Shown here: positions 24,563 to 32,837 of the stretch, piece by piece
How the letters are laid out: the number at the start of each line of letters is the position of its first letter
How positions within the stretch are numbered: the stretch's first letter is position 1
Assembly (NCBI GenBank): GCA_963717745.1
Contig: CAVQXJ010000011.1
Coordinates: forward strand, 124,001-188,000
Direction of reading: 5' to 3'
Source: JACCXG01 sp963717745
Lineage (GTDB): Bacteria; Acidobacteriota; Vicinamibacteria; Vicinamibacterales; 2-12-FULL-66-21
Length of the DNA: 64,000 nucleotides
Position numbers and translations under genes: made by a program
The notes under the pieces: generated by a model
Databases searched by the model: none
Seen by the model: only the letters and a program-made list of their open reading frames with translations
What the model was told of the DNA's origin: nothing

Positions 24563-26125
24563 AGATCCTGGCCGGGATCACGGCGATCGTGATGGTGCTC
24601 GGCGCGCCGCAGCCGGCGCGCTACGACCTCGCCATCGTCGGCGGTCAGGTGGTGGATGGCTCCGGCCAGCCGGCGCGGCGGGTGGACGTGGCGATCGCTC
24701 AGGGGCGGATCGCGGCGATGGGCACGATCGCCCGGGGCGAGGCGCGAGAGGTGATCGACGCGGCCGGGCTGATCGTGGCGCCGGGCTTCATCGACGTGCA
24801 CACGCACGCCGACGATCTGGCCGATCACCCGCTCGCGGACAACTTCGTGCGGATGGGGGTGACCACGATCATCGCGGGCAACTGCGGCTCGTCGGCGCTG
24901 GATGTCGGCGAAGCGCTGGCGAACATCAGCCGGGCCGGCGCTTCGGTGAACTTCGCGACGCTGATCGGCCACAACACGGTGCGTGCCGAGGTGATGGGGA
25001 CGGCCAGTCGATTGCCGTCGATCCCGGAGCTGACCCGCATGCGCTCGCTGGTGTGGCGCGCGATGGCAGACGGTGCGGTCGGCTTTTCCACCGGCCTCCA
25101 GTACGTGCCTGGGACCTACGCGAAGACGCCGGAGATCATCGACCTGGCGCGCGTCGCGGGTAATGCCGGCGGGGTCTACGCCACCCACATGCGGAACGAA
25201 GGGACCGCGCTCGAGGCCGCGGTGGAGGAATCGATTCGCGTCGGCTCGACTATCGGCGGGCGGGTGCAGATCTCGCATCTGAAAGTCGACAGCCCGAGCC
25301 GGTGGGGGGCCAGCGCCCAGGCGCTGGCGATGATCGACGCCGCCCGCAGCCGCGGCGTCGACGTGATGGCCGACCAGTACGCCTACACCGCGGCGAGCTC
25401 GACGCTCGGCATCCGTTTTCCTTCGTGGGCCCTCGAAGGAGGACAGACCGCGATGGCGGCGCGCCTGGAGGATCCGCAGCAATGGGCGCGCATCAAGCGC
25501 GAGATGGCCGGCCTTCTGGCGGAGCGCGGGCTCAAGGACCTGTCGTTCGCGGTGGTCGCCTCACACGCCGCCAACCCGTCGCTGAACGGTCTCAACATGG
25601 CGCAGGTCGCGGCGAAGCTGAAGGGGTCCGACTCCGCCGACGCGCAATTCGAGGCCGCTCGCGATCTGATGCTCGCCAACGGCGCGTCGATGGTCTATCA
25701 CTTCATGTCGGACGACGATGTGAACCGCATCATGCGGCATCCGTTCGTGGCGATCGCCTCGGACGCGAGCGTGCTGGTCGCGGGCCAGGGCGCCCCTCAT
25801 CCACGCGGCTACGGCAACAACGCGCGCGTGCTGGGCGAGTACGTCCGCACCCGTCACGTGATCGCCCTGGAGGACGCGGTGCGCAAGATGACGTCGCTCC
25901 CCGCGGGGCATTTCAGGCTCGACCGCCGCGGGTTGTTGAAGGAGGGCTACGCCGCCGACGTGATCGTGTTCGACGCGGCGCGGGTGAAAGACGCGGCGAC
26001 GTTCGAGAAACCGCACGCCTATGCGGCTGGCATTCCCTACGTCGCTGGTCAACGGCGTGGTGGTGGTGAAGAACGGCGAGCACACGAAGGCGAGGCCGGG
26101 AGTCGCTATTACACGGGGGAAATAG
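24559..26125 (+). CDS. N-acyl-D-amino-acid deacylase, exported (3' frameshift)
   Basis: D-aminoacylase of the amidohydrolase superfamily, about 520 residues. MKILAGITAIVMVLGAPQPA is a short signal-like N-terminus. The metal motif GFIDVHTHADD (about residues 75-85) and the later HNTVR, THMRNEG and QISHLK segments are intact. Near 26044 a one-base insertion breaks the frame; removing it gives LVNGVVVVKNGEHTKARPGV and a TAG at 26123-26125, the normal family ending. Without this repair the frame runs into the adjacent palindrome. Coupled to the symporter by a four-base overlap. Confidence 0.9.
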
Positions 26126-26127
26126 CG

Positions 26128-26325
26128 TCAAATCCCAAGCTCCAAGCTCCAAATCCCAACCACTCCCAAGCTCCAAAATCCCAATTCGAAATCCCAAGTT
26201 CCAAATTCCAAATTCCCAAGCTCCAAATCCCACGTCCTGCAGCGACTCGGCGATCTTGAGCTGGGGATTTGGGACTTTGGGATTTGGGAGTGGTTGGGAT
26301 TTGGAGCTTGGAGCTTGGGATTTGA
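26128..26325. repeat. AATCCCA-family palindrome, copy 3
   Basis: Starts two bases after the repaired stop of the D-aminoacylase and ends GGGATTTGA two bases before the stop codon of the convergent anti-sigma gene. The apex CAGCGACTCGGCGATCTTGA (about 26238-26262) is shared with copy 2. This is the only copy lying between convergent genes. Confidence 0.9.
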
Positions 26326-26327
26326 CG

Positions 26328-26834
26328 TTATTCGTCGAGCGCCAGATAGACCACCACCGGCGCGACAATCACCCAAATCCCCGCGGCGATGAGTGGCAGC
26401 GTGGTGTAGGCGGCCGCGCCGAGCAGCCAGGAGAAGCTGACGTCGCGGGGCAGCGCGAGCCATTCCGGGCCGCCCATGGTGGCAATCGCTCCACGGATAC
26501 CGGCCGAAGCGGCGGGCGCCAGCGCGATCGCGCCGAAGGCGGCGCAGATGGTCGCGATGACCTGGACGATCAGCAGCGGGCGGACCGCCAGCCGTGCGGC
26601 CTCTTCGCGGGCGCGAATCTGCGCCCGCCACCAGACGGCGCTCGCTGTCGGCACCACGGCCTCGGCCCGGGCGCAGTCGCGGTCCTCGAAGAATGCCGCG
26701 GCAATCTCGGCGACGTCGGCGCACACCGCGCATCCGGCGACGTGGCTGCGCAGCGACTCGTCGGCCCGATCCGGCCACCGGCGCGCCGTGACCGCGTCCA
26801 GCAGCTCTTGCTCGAATGGACAATGGAGCTTCAC
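26328..26834 (-). CDS. Anti-sigma factor with zinc-finger N-domain and membrane helices
   Basis: A 168-residue protein. The N-terminal H-x3-C-x2-C zinc motif is HVAGCAVC (about residues 31-38), typical of zf-HC2/ZAS anti-sigma factors. Two or three membrane helices follow (LLIVQVIATICAAFGAIALA at about 85-104 and the C-terminal PLIAAGIWVIVAPVVVYLAL). Starts at GTG inside the sigma-factor stop codon. It presumably holds the ECF sigma factor encoded directly upstream at the membrane. Confidence 0.85.
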   Translation of the reverse strand: MKLHCPFEQELLDAVTARRWPDRADESLRSHVAGCAVCADVAEIAAAFFEDRDCARAEAVVPTASAVWWRAQIRAREEAARLAVRPLLIVQVIATICAAFGAIALAPAASAGIRGAIATMGGPEWLALPRDVSFSWLLGAAAYTTLPLIAAGIWVIVAPVVVYLALDE

Positions 26835-27415
26835 AGTCCGCTCCTTTCTTGTGCCGCGCCGCGGCTGCCGGTCAGCAGGCCGGCCAGCCGGCGCCGGGCG
26901 CGGAACAGCAGCAGCTTGACGCTGGCGGTGCGCAGCCCAAGTGATTCGGCGATTTCCTTGTGCGACGAGCCCTGGGCGTAGGCCAGCCAGAGCAGCGCCC
27001 GTTCACGCGGCTTGAGGTGCGTCATCGCGCGCCGCAGGTCGGTGGCGCGTTCGGTGGCGGCCGCCTCGTCTCGGCGATCGGCGATCTCGCGCCCCGAGGT
27101 GTCGATCAGCGGCGCGACGCGGGCTCGGCGGCGGCTGTCGTGAATCAGGTTGGTGGCGATCCGGAACAGCGTGTTGCGCCGGTGGGCTTCCCCTTCGTAA
27201 CTGCCGCGCGCCCGCAGGAACCGGTAATAGGCCTCCTGCAGTAAATCGTCGGCGAGCGCCCCGTCGCCGGTCACCCGCGCCAGGTACGCCCGGAGGCTCC
27301 GGGCGGTCCGGTCGTAGAAGCCGCGGAACGATTCCTCGTCCATTTCGAGCGGTACGGTGGCGTCGGTCTCCTCGGTGCGGAGCCGCTCGATTTCGGTCAG
27401 CGTCAAGTCACGCAT
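26831..27415 (-). CDS. ECF-type RNA polymerase sigma factor
   Basis: A 194-residue sigma-70 family protein. Region 2 contains GALADDLLQEAYYRFLRAR and TLFRIATNLIHDSRRR; region 4 contains LKPRERALLWLAYAQGSSHK and SLGLRTASVKLLLFRARRRL. The start MRDLTLTEIERLR at 27415 is chosen; an ORF extension to 27517 overlaps the upstream gene. Encoded between a membrane protein and its anti-sigma factor, overlapping both. Confidence 0.9.
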   Translation of the reverse strand: MRDLTLTEIERLRTEETDATVPLEMDEESFRGFYDRTARSLRAYLARVTGDGALADDLLQEAYYRFLRARGSYEGEAHRRNTLFRIATNLIHDSRRRARVAPLIDTSGREIADRRDEAAATERATDLRRAMTHLKPRERALLWLAYAQGSSHKEIAESLGLRTASVKLLLFRARRRLAGLLTGSRGAAQERSGL

Positions 27416-28310
27416 GGTTTTCCGCCGCCCCCGGAGTGTGCCGATCCGGCCGGTCGAGCAGACCAAGCCGGCGCGAGAGCACGTATGCCGCCACCGCCGA
27501 GACCAGGAAACCGGCACCGACCGCGGTGGCCATGCACCCGGCGATGTAGAAAATCTCCTGGATTTCGAACAACGCCCGCCCGCTCAGGAACAAGAGCCCC
27601 AGGCCGGCGACGAGCAGGACCACGCCGAGCTGCATCGACCACAGGATCCTCGAGAGCGGCGCCGCCACGGCCGGCGCCATGTCCTGCTGCAGCGGGCTGG
27701 GGCCCGATTCGAGGAAGCGTCGGCCTGATGGTGTCTGGACGTAAGTGATGAGCTCGTCGTTCGACGAAAATCGATCCATCAGCTTGGAGTGCACTTCTGC
27801 CTGGATTTTCGAGAGTCGGCTCCAGCGGCGCTGTTCGAGGACGGTCCGGATAATCCAGACCAGCGTGCCCAGCAGGATGCCCGCCGCGCTGAACGCGGCA
27901 AATCCCGCCAGCACCGCCGCCGCCAGCTCGAGCTTGTCGTTACGCTGGTAGCCATCGTTCGGGGAGACCCGGACGCCTTCGAGGTAGTACTGCGAGTTCT
28001 GCGGGACCTCGCTGTGCTGAGTCAGGAATTCCCGCAGCTCCGGATACGCCGCCAGGTAGCTTTCGCTGCGCATCAGGGACGGATCGAGCTTCAGGACCCG
28101 GCCGACCGAGGGCGGATGCTTCTCGAGAATCCGCATCAGCTCTTCGCGGGTCGACTGGGCGTCCATGGTGGTGACGGCGCTCGGGCGCTCCAGTCTCGGC
28201 GCCTGGGCCTGGGCGGCCTGGCCCAGGGCCGTCCCGACGAGGGGCGAACAGGTCAGGCCGAGGGCGATCGCCGCGGCGCCGAGCGGGAACCGGAAAGATG
28301 ATGACTTCAT
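27408..28310 (-). CDS. Exported membrane protein of unknown function, first gene of sigma-factor operon
   Basis: A 300-residue protein with a signal peptide (GAAAIALGLTCSPLVGTALG) and three to four helices: about residues 130-155 (LAAAVLAGFAAFSAAGILLG), 225-247 and 258-280. Between the first two helices a cytoplasmic-looking segment KIQAEVHSKLMDRFSSNDEL lies, while residues 40-120 are probably periplasmic. It overlaps the ECF sigma gene by eight bases, so the three genes form one operon. A sensory input for the sigma/anti-sigma pair is conceivable. Family not recognised. Confidence 0.72.
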   Translation of the reverse strand: MKSSSFRFPLGAAAIALGLTCSPLVGTALGQAAQAQAPRLERPSAVTTMDAQSTREELMRILEKHPPSVGRVLKLDPSLMRSESYLAAYPELREFLTQHSEVPQNSQYYLEGVRVSPNDGYQRNDKLELAAAVLAGFAAFSAAGILLGTLVWIIRTVLEQRRWSRLSKIQAEVHSKLMDRFSSNDELITYVQTPSGRRFLESGPSPLQQDMAPAVAAPLSRILWSMQLGVVLLVAGLGLLFLSGRALFEIQEIFYIAGCMATAVGAGFLVSAVAAYVLSRRLGLLDRPDRHTPGAAENHA

Positions 28311-28380
28311 GCCCTCTAGATACGCGCAGGGGGGGAGGGGGTTAACAGGAACGAATCGTAATCCCCGATGTCGGGATCTC

Positions 28381-28431
28381 AGGGATTCGGGATTCGGGAT
28401 TCGCTGATTAGGGATTAGGGATTAGGGATTT
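28381..28431. repeat. GGGATTC/GGGATTA telomere-like heptad array
   Basis: Three GGGATTC units are followed by GCTGATTA and three GGGATTA/T units, each exactly seven bases apart. The array ends four bases before the stop codon of the threonine dehydratase gene (28435-28437). G-triplets every seven bases could form a G-quadruplex on the + strand. Confidence 0.85.
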
Positions 28432-28434
28432 GAA

Positions 28435-29388
28435 TCAGCGACCAGCCACCTCCATCATCCGGTCGACCCCCACGTTTCCTCCGCTGACGATCGCCACGAT
28501 CGGGCCCTCTATCCGCTCTTTGGCATCGATCACGCCCGAAAGCACCGCGGCGATGCTGGCGGCGCCGCTCGGTTCGGCGACCACTTTCGCCCGGCTGAAC
28601 GCCCACACCACCGCTTCGAGGATCTGGTCATCGGTGACCGTCACGACGCCATCGCCCAGCCGGCTGACGCAGTCGAACGTCAGATCCCCCGGCCGCATCG
28701 GGATCAACCCATCGGCGATGCTGGCGGTCTTGGGCAGCGTGACCGGATGGCCGGCGGCGAGCGAGGCGTGCATCGCGGCCGCACCCTCCGGCTCGACGCC
28801 GATGACGCGGACCCCGGGGCGGGTCTGCTTGACCGCCGCCACGACCCCCGCGATCAGCCCTCCGCCGCCGATCGGCACCACGATCGCGGCCACGCCTGGC
28901 AGCTGGTCGAGGATCTCCAGACCGACCGTGCCCTGGCCCGCGATGATCCACTCGTGATCGAATGGCGGGACGATCGTGAGCCCCCGCGCCACCGCCTCGG
29001 TTTCGGCCCGCGCCCGCCGGTCCGCCGAGGTCGTGCCCTCGAAGATCACTTCCGCGCCGTAGGCCCTCGCCCCGTCGACTTTCACGCGCGGGGCCGTGGT
29101 CGGCATCACCACCACCGCCGGTGCCCCGAGCGCGCGCGCGGCGAGCGCCATGGCCTGCCCGTGATTGCCCGACGAAAAGGTGATGACGCCGCGCTGCCGC
29201 TCGTCGGCGGTCAGCTGCGCGACCATGTTGTAGGCCCCGCGAATCTTGAACGCGCCGCTCGGCTGCATGTTCTCGCACTTGAGCAGCAGCGGCCGCCCGG
29301 CGTGCGCGGAGACGTCGATGAGCGGCGTGACGCTGGCGACGCCTGCGATGCGCTCGCGAGCGGCGTGAATATCGGAAAGCGTGATCAC
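28435..29388 (-). CDS. Threonine/serine ammonia-lyase (threonine dehydratase)
   Basis: A 317-residue PLP enzyme of fold type II that deaminates L-threonine to 2-oxobutanoate. The PLP lysine is in PSGAFKIRGAYNM (about residue 58), followed by TFSSGNHGQAMALAARALGA and the phosphate-binding loop GGGGLIAG. The catalytic-type (TdcB-like) short form without a regulatory ACT domain. GTG 29388 is chosen as start because the upstream extension to 29511 is repetitive intergenic sequence. Confidence 0.9.
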   Translation of the reverse strand: MITLSDIHAARERIAGVASVTPLIDVSAHAGRPLLLKCENMQPSGAFKIRGAYNMVAQLTADERQRGVITFSSGNHGQAMALAARALGAPAVVVMPTTAPRVKVDGARAYGAEVIFEGTTSADRRARAETEAVARGLTIVPPFDHEWIIAGQGTVGLEILDQLPGVAAIVVPIGGGGLIAGVVAAVKQTRPGVRVIGVEPEGAAAMHASLAAGHPVTLPKTASIADGLIPMRPGDLTFDCVSRLGDGVVTVTDDQILEAVVWAFSRAKVVAEPSGAASIAAVLSGVIDAKERIEGPIVAIVSGGNVGVDRMMEVAGR

Positions 29389-29418
29389 GTCTGTGATTGT
29401 AGCTGTCGCTGTCTCCGT

Positions 29419-29589
29419 AGTCCGCGGGCTCGCGGTTCGCGGGGTCCGTCGCCAGCCGCTCGAGGCCGTGGGGTCGAACGCGCGCCAACCAGCTCGATGC
29501 GAAGCCTTCAACCCTGATGTCTCGAACCCTCTGAAAGATTTGACGGACCGTGAACAGCGGACTACGGACTACGGACCGCGGAAGCGGAA
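29419..29589. repeat. Opposed GGTTCGC / GGACTAC heptad arrays
   Basis: CCGCGGGCTCGCGGTTCGCG at 29419-29449 faces a partly complementary array CAGCGGACTACGGACTACGG at 29541-29589. The arms are related to the GGACCGC arms near 11.0-11.3 kb. It fills most of the 206-base gap between the threonine dehydratase start and the next gene's stop; no gene is seen in between. Confidence 0.6.
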
Positions 29590-29594
29590 GCGTT

Positions 29595-30368
29595 CTATTT
29601 CCACCGCTTCCGAATCATCAGCACTAGCACGTCGTGCGCACTGAACGTGCGCTGGTAGGTCGGGCCAGTCGGGCCAGCCACGAAGTTCACCGAAGTCCCC
29701 GTCAGCATGTTCTGCCAGACCGCTTCCGGGACGGCGGGCGGGAACGTCAGCGTCACCTCGCGCGGTGCGGCGGCATGATTCACGGCGATCAACAGCAGCG
29801 CGTCCGGCGACTCCAGCCAGCGTGCCTCGACGTCGTCCTGGCCGCCCTCAATCGCGATCGCGCGGTCGCCGGTGGCGTCGACGCGCCGCAGCGGCGCGTA
29901 CAGCGCAGGATTGAGGGCGAGCGCCTCGGCGAAAGAGGCCGCTTCGGCCAGCGCGCCGTCGTTCTTCTGCAGCGTCTGCCAGCCGTCGAAGATCACGCCC
30001 ACTGCGCGCGCCGCGAGTCGCGTCCAGGCCGCTTCGCGGACGCGGTCCGGCGCCGTCTGCGCCGTTACCGCCACGAGGCCGAAGTCCGCCGCCGTAGCTC
30101 TCAATGGGGCACCGTCGGCTCCGGCGAGCAACCGATCGATCCAGACGATCTTCAAGGCGCCGGGACTGAGGGTGTCGGGGACGGCGACGACGGTGAACCG
30201 GAGGCGCTGGATGGTTTCGAGATCGGTCTTCCGGCGGACCGGATCGGGATCGGGGTCGTACCGCACACCCACCGGAACGACGTCGAAGGACGGCTGTCTC
30301 GAGGCCGCGTGAGGCGCGGCGATCACCGCGCCGAGGGCCACCGTCATGAGAGCGACGCGGATCGTCAT
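29595..30368 (-). CDS. Exported protein with beta-sandwich C-domain, function unknown
   Basis: A 257-residue protein with signal peptide (MTVALGAVIAAPHAASRQ). The body GVRYDPDPDP, TIQRLRFTVVAVPD and IVWIDRLLAG suggests a truncated TIM-barrel glycosidase-like domain. The last 70 residues (ALLLIAVNHAAAPREVTLTF onward) look like the beta-sandwich that ends many glycoside hydrolases. No catalytic glutamate pair is obvious. Overlaps the DUF1206 gene end by four bases, so it is the last gene of a three-gene operon. Confidence 0.6.
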   Translation of the reverse strand: MTIRVALMTVALGAVIAAPHAASRQPSFDVVPVGVRYDPDPDPVRRKTDLETIQRLRFTVVAVPDTLSPGALKIVWIDRLLAGADGAPLRATAADFGLVAVTAQTAPDRVREAAWTRLAARAVGVIFDGWQTLQKNDGALAEAASFAEALALNPALYAPLRRVDATGDRAIAIEGGQDDVEARWLESPDALLLIAVNHAAAPREVTLTFPPAVPEAVWQNMLTGTSVNFVAGPTGPTYQRTFSAHDVLVLMIRKRWK

Positions 30369-31156
30369 CGCAGCGGCGACCGGATCCGCCCGTACCTGGC
30401 GTGCAGTGCCTGATCGACGGCGTACGCGAGCAGACCGAACGCGATGAAGGCCAGCAGCCAGCGGCCCGGCCCGGCGCCAGCCAGCTCCAGGATCGATCCT
30501 CGCACGCCGGCGGCCGCGCGCGGGTTGTGCAGATAGGCGGCTCGCATCAGCAGGATGCCGAGCACGACGATGATCAGGGCGCGCGCGCCGACGCCGAAAC
30601 GGCAGATCCGGGTCAGGAGCCGCCGGCGTGCCGGATCCAGCGCGGTCAGATTCTTCGTCTCGTCGTCGGTGTCCCTGATCGCGGCAACGATTTCGGACAC
30701 GCCGTAGGCTGCGGTGATGGCGCCGAGGAGGCCGACCAGCCAGTCACCCATGGGCAGCGCCAGCAGCGTCGCCGCCCAGAGCCGGACCGTGGTGTCGGTG
30801 CCATGAGACGCTCGCAGGCCGCGCGCCAGCCTGAACGCCTCGATGCCGAGGCCGCCGTAGACCACCCCGCGGATCACGTGGCCAATCCGGATGACCAGTC
30901 CTTGGAAACCAGTGCCGCGCCGTTCCGGATCGAGGAACGCGTCGAGCAGGCGCCAGAGGCCGTAGCCGCACAGTCCCACCGCGAGCACGAAGAGCAGGAT
31001 GTTCCCGAAGGGATGCGACAGGATCACGCGGAGCGCGCCGCGCGTGTCGGTCACTCTTCCGCCGCGATTCAGGGCCACCGCGGCCGCGAGCACGCCGACG
31101 ATCGCATAGACGAACGCCTTGGACGCGTATCCGAGCCGGACGAGGGATTCAATCAT
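30365..31156 (-). CDS. DUF1206-type integral membrane protein
   Basis: A 263-residue inner-membrane protein with six helices arranged as three similar pairs (LVRLGYASKAFVYAIVGVLA, IRIGHVIRGVVYGGLGIEAF, ICRFGVGARALIIVVLGILL). Each pair begins with the G-x-x-x-x-x-x-x-Y/I-x-x-x-G pattern of DUF1206. Function unknown. Its start overlaps the DinB gene stop (ATGA). Confidence 0.83.
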   Translation of the reverse strand: MIESLVRLGYASKAFVYAIVGVLAAAVALNRGGRVTDTRGALRVILSHPFGNILLFVLAVGLCGYGLWRLLDAFLDPERRGTGFQGLVIRIGHVIRGVVYGGLGIEAFRLARGLRASHGTDTTVRLWAATLLALPMGDWLVGLLGAITAAYGVSEIVAAIRDTDDETKNLTALDPARRRLLTRICRFGVGARALIIVVLGILLMRAAYLHNPRAAAGVRGSILELAGAGPGRWLLAFIAFGLLAYAVDQALHARYGRIRSPLR

Positions 31157-31653
31157 CAGCGGAGCGCATTGCTGAAGAAGAGATCGTGATCGCCCGGCGG
31201 CTCGTGCCCGGCCAGGCGGACGGCGAGCGCGATCTGCGCCCAGTGCCTGATCTCGTGGATCAGGGTGTGAAACAACAGCTTGCGCGACGTCATCGAGACC
31301 TGCCGCTCGCGAACCACGAACGTCCGCAGCTCGTCGGCGACGTCGGCATCGAGATCGCCGGCGAACTGCTCGAGCTCGCGGCGCACCGAGGCGCCGTAGT
31401 CGAAGAGCGGCGGGACATTGCTGCCGGTCAGGCCGGTGGATCTCGACAGCTCCTCGCCCATCAGACGCTGCAGATGCCGCCGCTCGACGAGAAAGATGTG
31501 GTCGATCAGCTTCCCGACGGTGGGCAGTGCCCCACCTGGCTGCACGGCCGCCTCCATCGCCTGGGGACGCGCGGTGAGCCAGATCCGCCACCTGTCGCGC
31601 TCGCCCGCCGTGTAGCGCAACAGCTCATCCAGTCGAAGGGTGATGGAAGACAT
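31156..31653 (-). CDS. DinB-like metal-dependent four-helix protein
   Basis: A 165-residue DinB/YfiT-type bundle. Metal-ligand histidines are in LIDHIFLVERRH (about residues 52-63) and in FHTLIHEIRHWAQIALAVRL (about 131-150). The start MSSITLRLDELLRY at 31653 is preferred over 31788, whose extra part overlaps the divergent aminotransferase. Possibly a thiol- or metal-dependent transferase; the substrate is unknown. Confidence 0.83.
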   Translation of the reverse strand: MSSITLRLDELLRYTAGERDRWRIWLTARPQAMEAAVQPGGALPTVGKLIDHIFLVERRHLQRLMGEELSRSTGLTGSNVPPLFDYGASVRRELEQFAGDLDADVADELRTFVVRERQVSMTSRKLLFHTLIHEIRHWAQIALAVRLAGHEPPGDHDLFFSNALR

Positions 31654-31669
31654 GATCAGATAATGCCGT

Positions 31670-32837
31670 ATGTTCTCCGCGCGGGTGCCACCGCCGCTGC
31701 AGCGCAACGCATTTTCGAAAGCGCTCGACGCGGCGCGCGCGGCGGGACGCGATCTGATCGACCTGACGATCAGCAACCCGACCCGCACCGGGATCGCCTA
31801 TCCACCCCACCTGTTCGCGCCGCTCGCCAGCGCCGGGGTCGCCGAGTACCACCCGGAGCCGTTCGGCCTGCGCAGCGCGCGCGAAGCCGTCGCCGCTGAT
31901 TATGCCCGCCGATCGCTCTTCGCGCCCTGGGATCGGATCGTCCTCACCGCGAGCACCAGCGAGGCGTACTCGGTGTTGTTCAAGCTGCTGTGCGCACCGG
32001 CCGGCGATCGGGTGCTGGTGCCGGCGCCCAGCTATCCGCTGTTCGACCATCTGTCGGCGCTGGACGGCGTCAGCGCGATGCCATACGAGCTCCTCTACGA
32101 CGGCCGCTGGTGGGTCGACTTCGATAGCGTCCGAGGCTGCCTGGGACGGTTCGACCCGAGCCCTGCTCGCCGTCAGTCCCAACAACCCGACCGGATCGGT
32201 GCTGTCGGACGACGAACGGAGTGGACTGAGGGCGCTGTGCGCGGCGCGCGACGCGGCGCTCATCGTAGACGAGGTGTTCGCGGACTACATCTTCGGGCCG
32301 GCCGGACCCGGCGAAGACGACGCCGGGCCGCCATCCTGCCTGACCTTCCGGCTCGGCGGCCTGTCGAAGTCGGCGGCGCTGCCGCAGGTGAAGCTGGGAT
32401 GGATCGCGGTGAACGGTCCCGCGGCGCTCGTGGACGAGGCACTCGGCCGGCTCGAGCTGATTTGCGACACCTATCTCTCGGTGTCGACCCCGGTGCAGGT
32501 GGCCGCCGCCGATCTGATTGCCGGCGGGGCCGGCCCTCGCGCACAGGTGCTCGAACGCGTCCGTGCGAACTATCGCCTGCTGCGCGAGCTCGCGGCGCAG
32601 TACCCCTCGGTCGAGGTCCTGAACGCCGACGGCGGCTGGTCGGCGGTGATCCGCGTGGCGGCCAACGCCAGCGAGGAAGCGATCACCCTCGAGCTGCTCG
32701 AACGGGACGGCGTCGTGGTGTATCCCGGATTCTTTTTCGACTTCCCGCACGAGGCGTTCCTGGTGGTGAGCCTGCTGCCGACGGCCGCGCAGTTTCATGA
32801 AGGCATCCGCCGTGTCCTGGAGCGTGTCGATGCCTGA
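31670..32837 (+). CDS. PLP-dependent aminotransferase, class I/II (frameshifted)
   Basis: About 388 residues. The first frame runs LIDLTISNPTRTGIAYPPHL, FGLRSAREAVAADYARRS and VLVPAPSYPLFDHLSALDGV. Removing one C at about 32131 joins it to ALLAVSPNNPTGSVLSDDE, VDEVFADYIFG and the PLP-lysine motif LGGLSKSAALPQVKLGW. Both halves are fully conserved, so the shift is probably an assembly error. The gene overlaps 4-alpha-glucanotransferase by eight bases. Confidence 0.87.
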
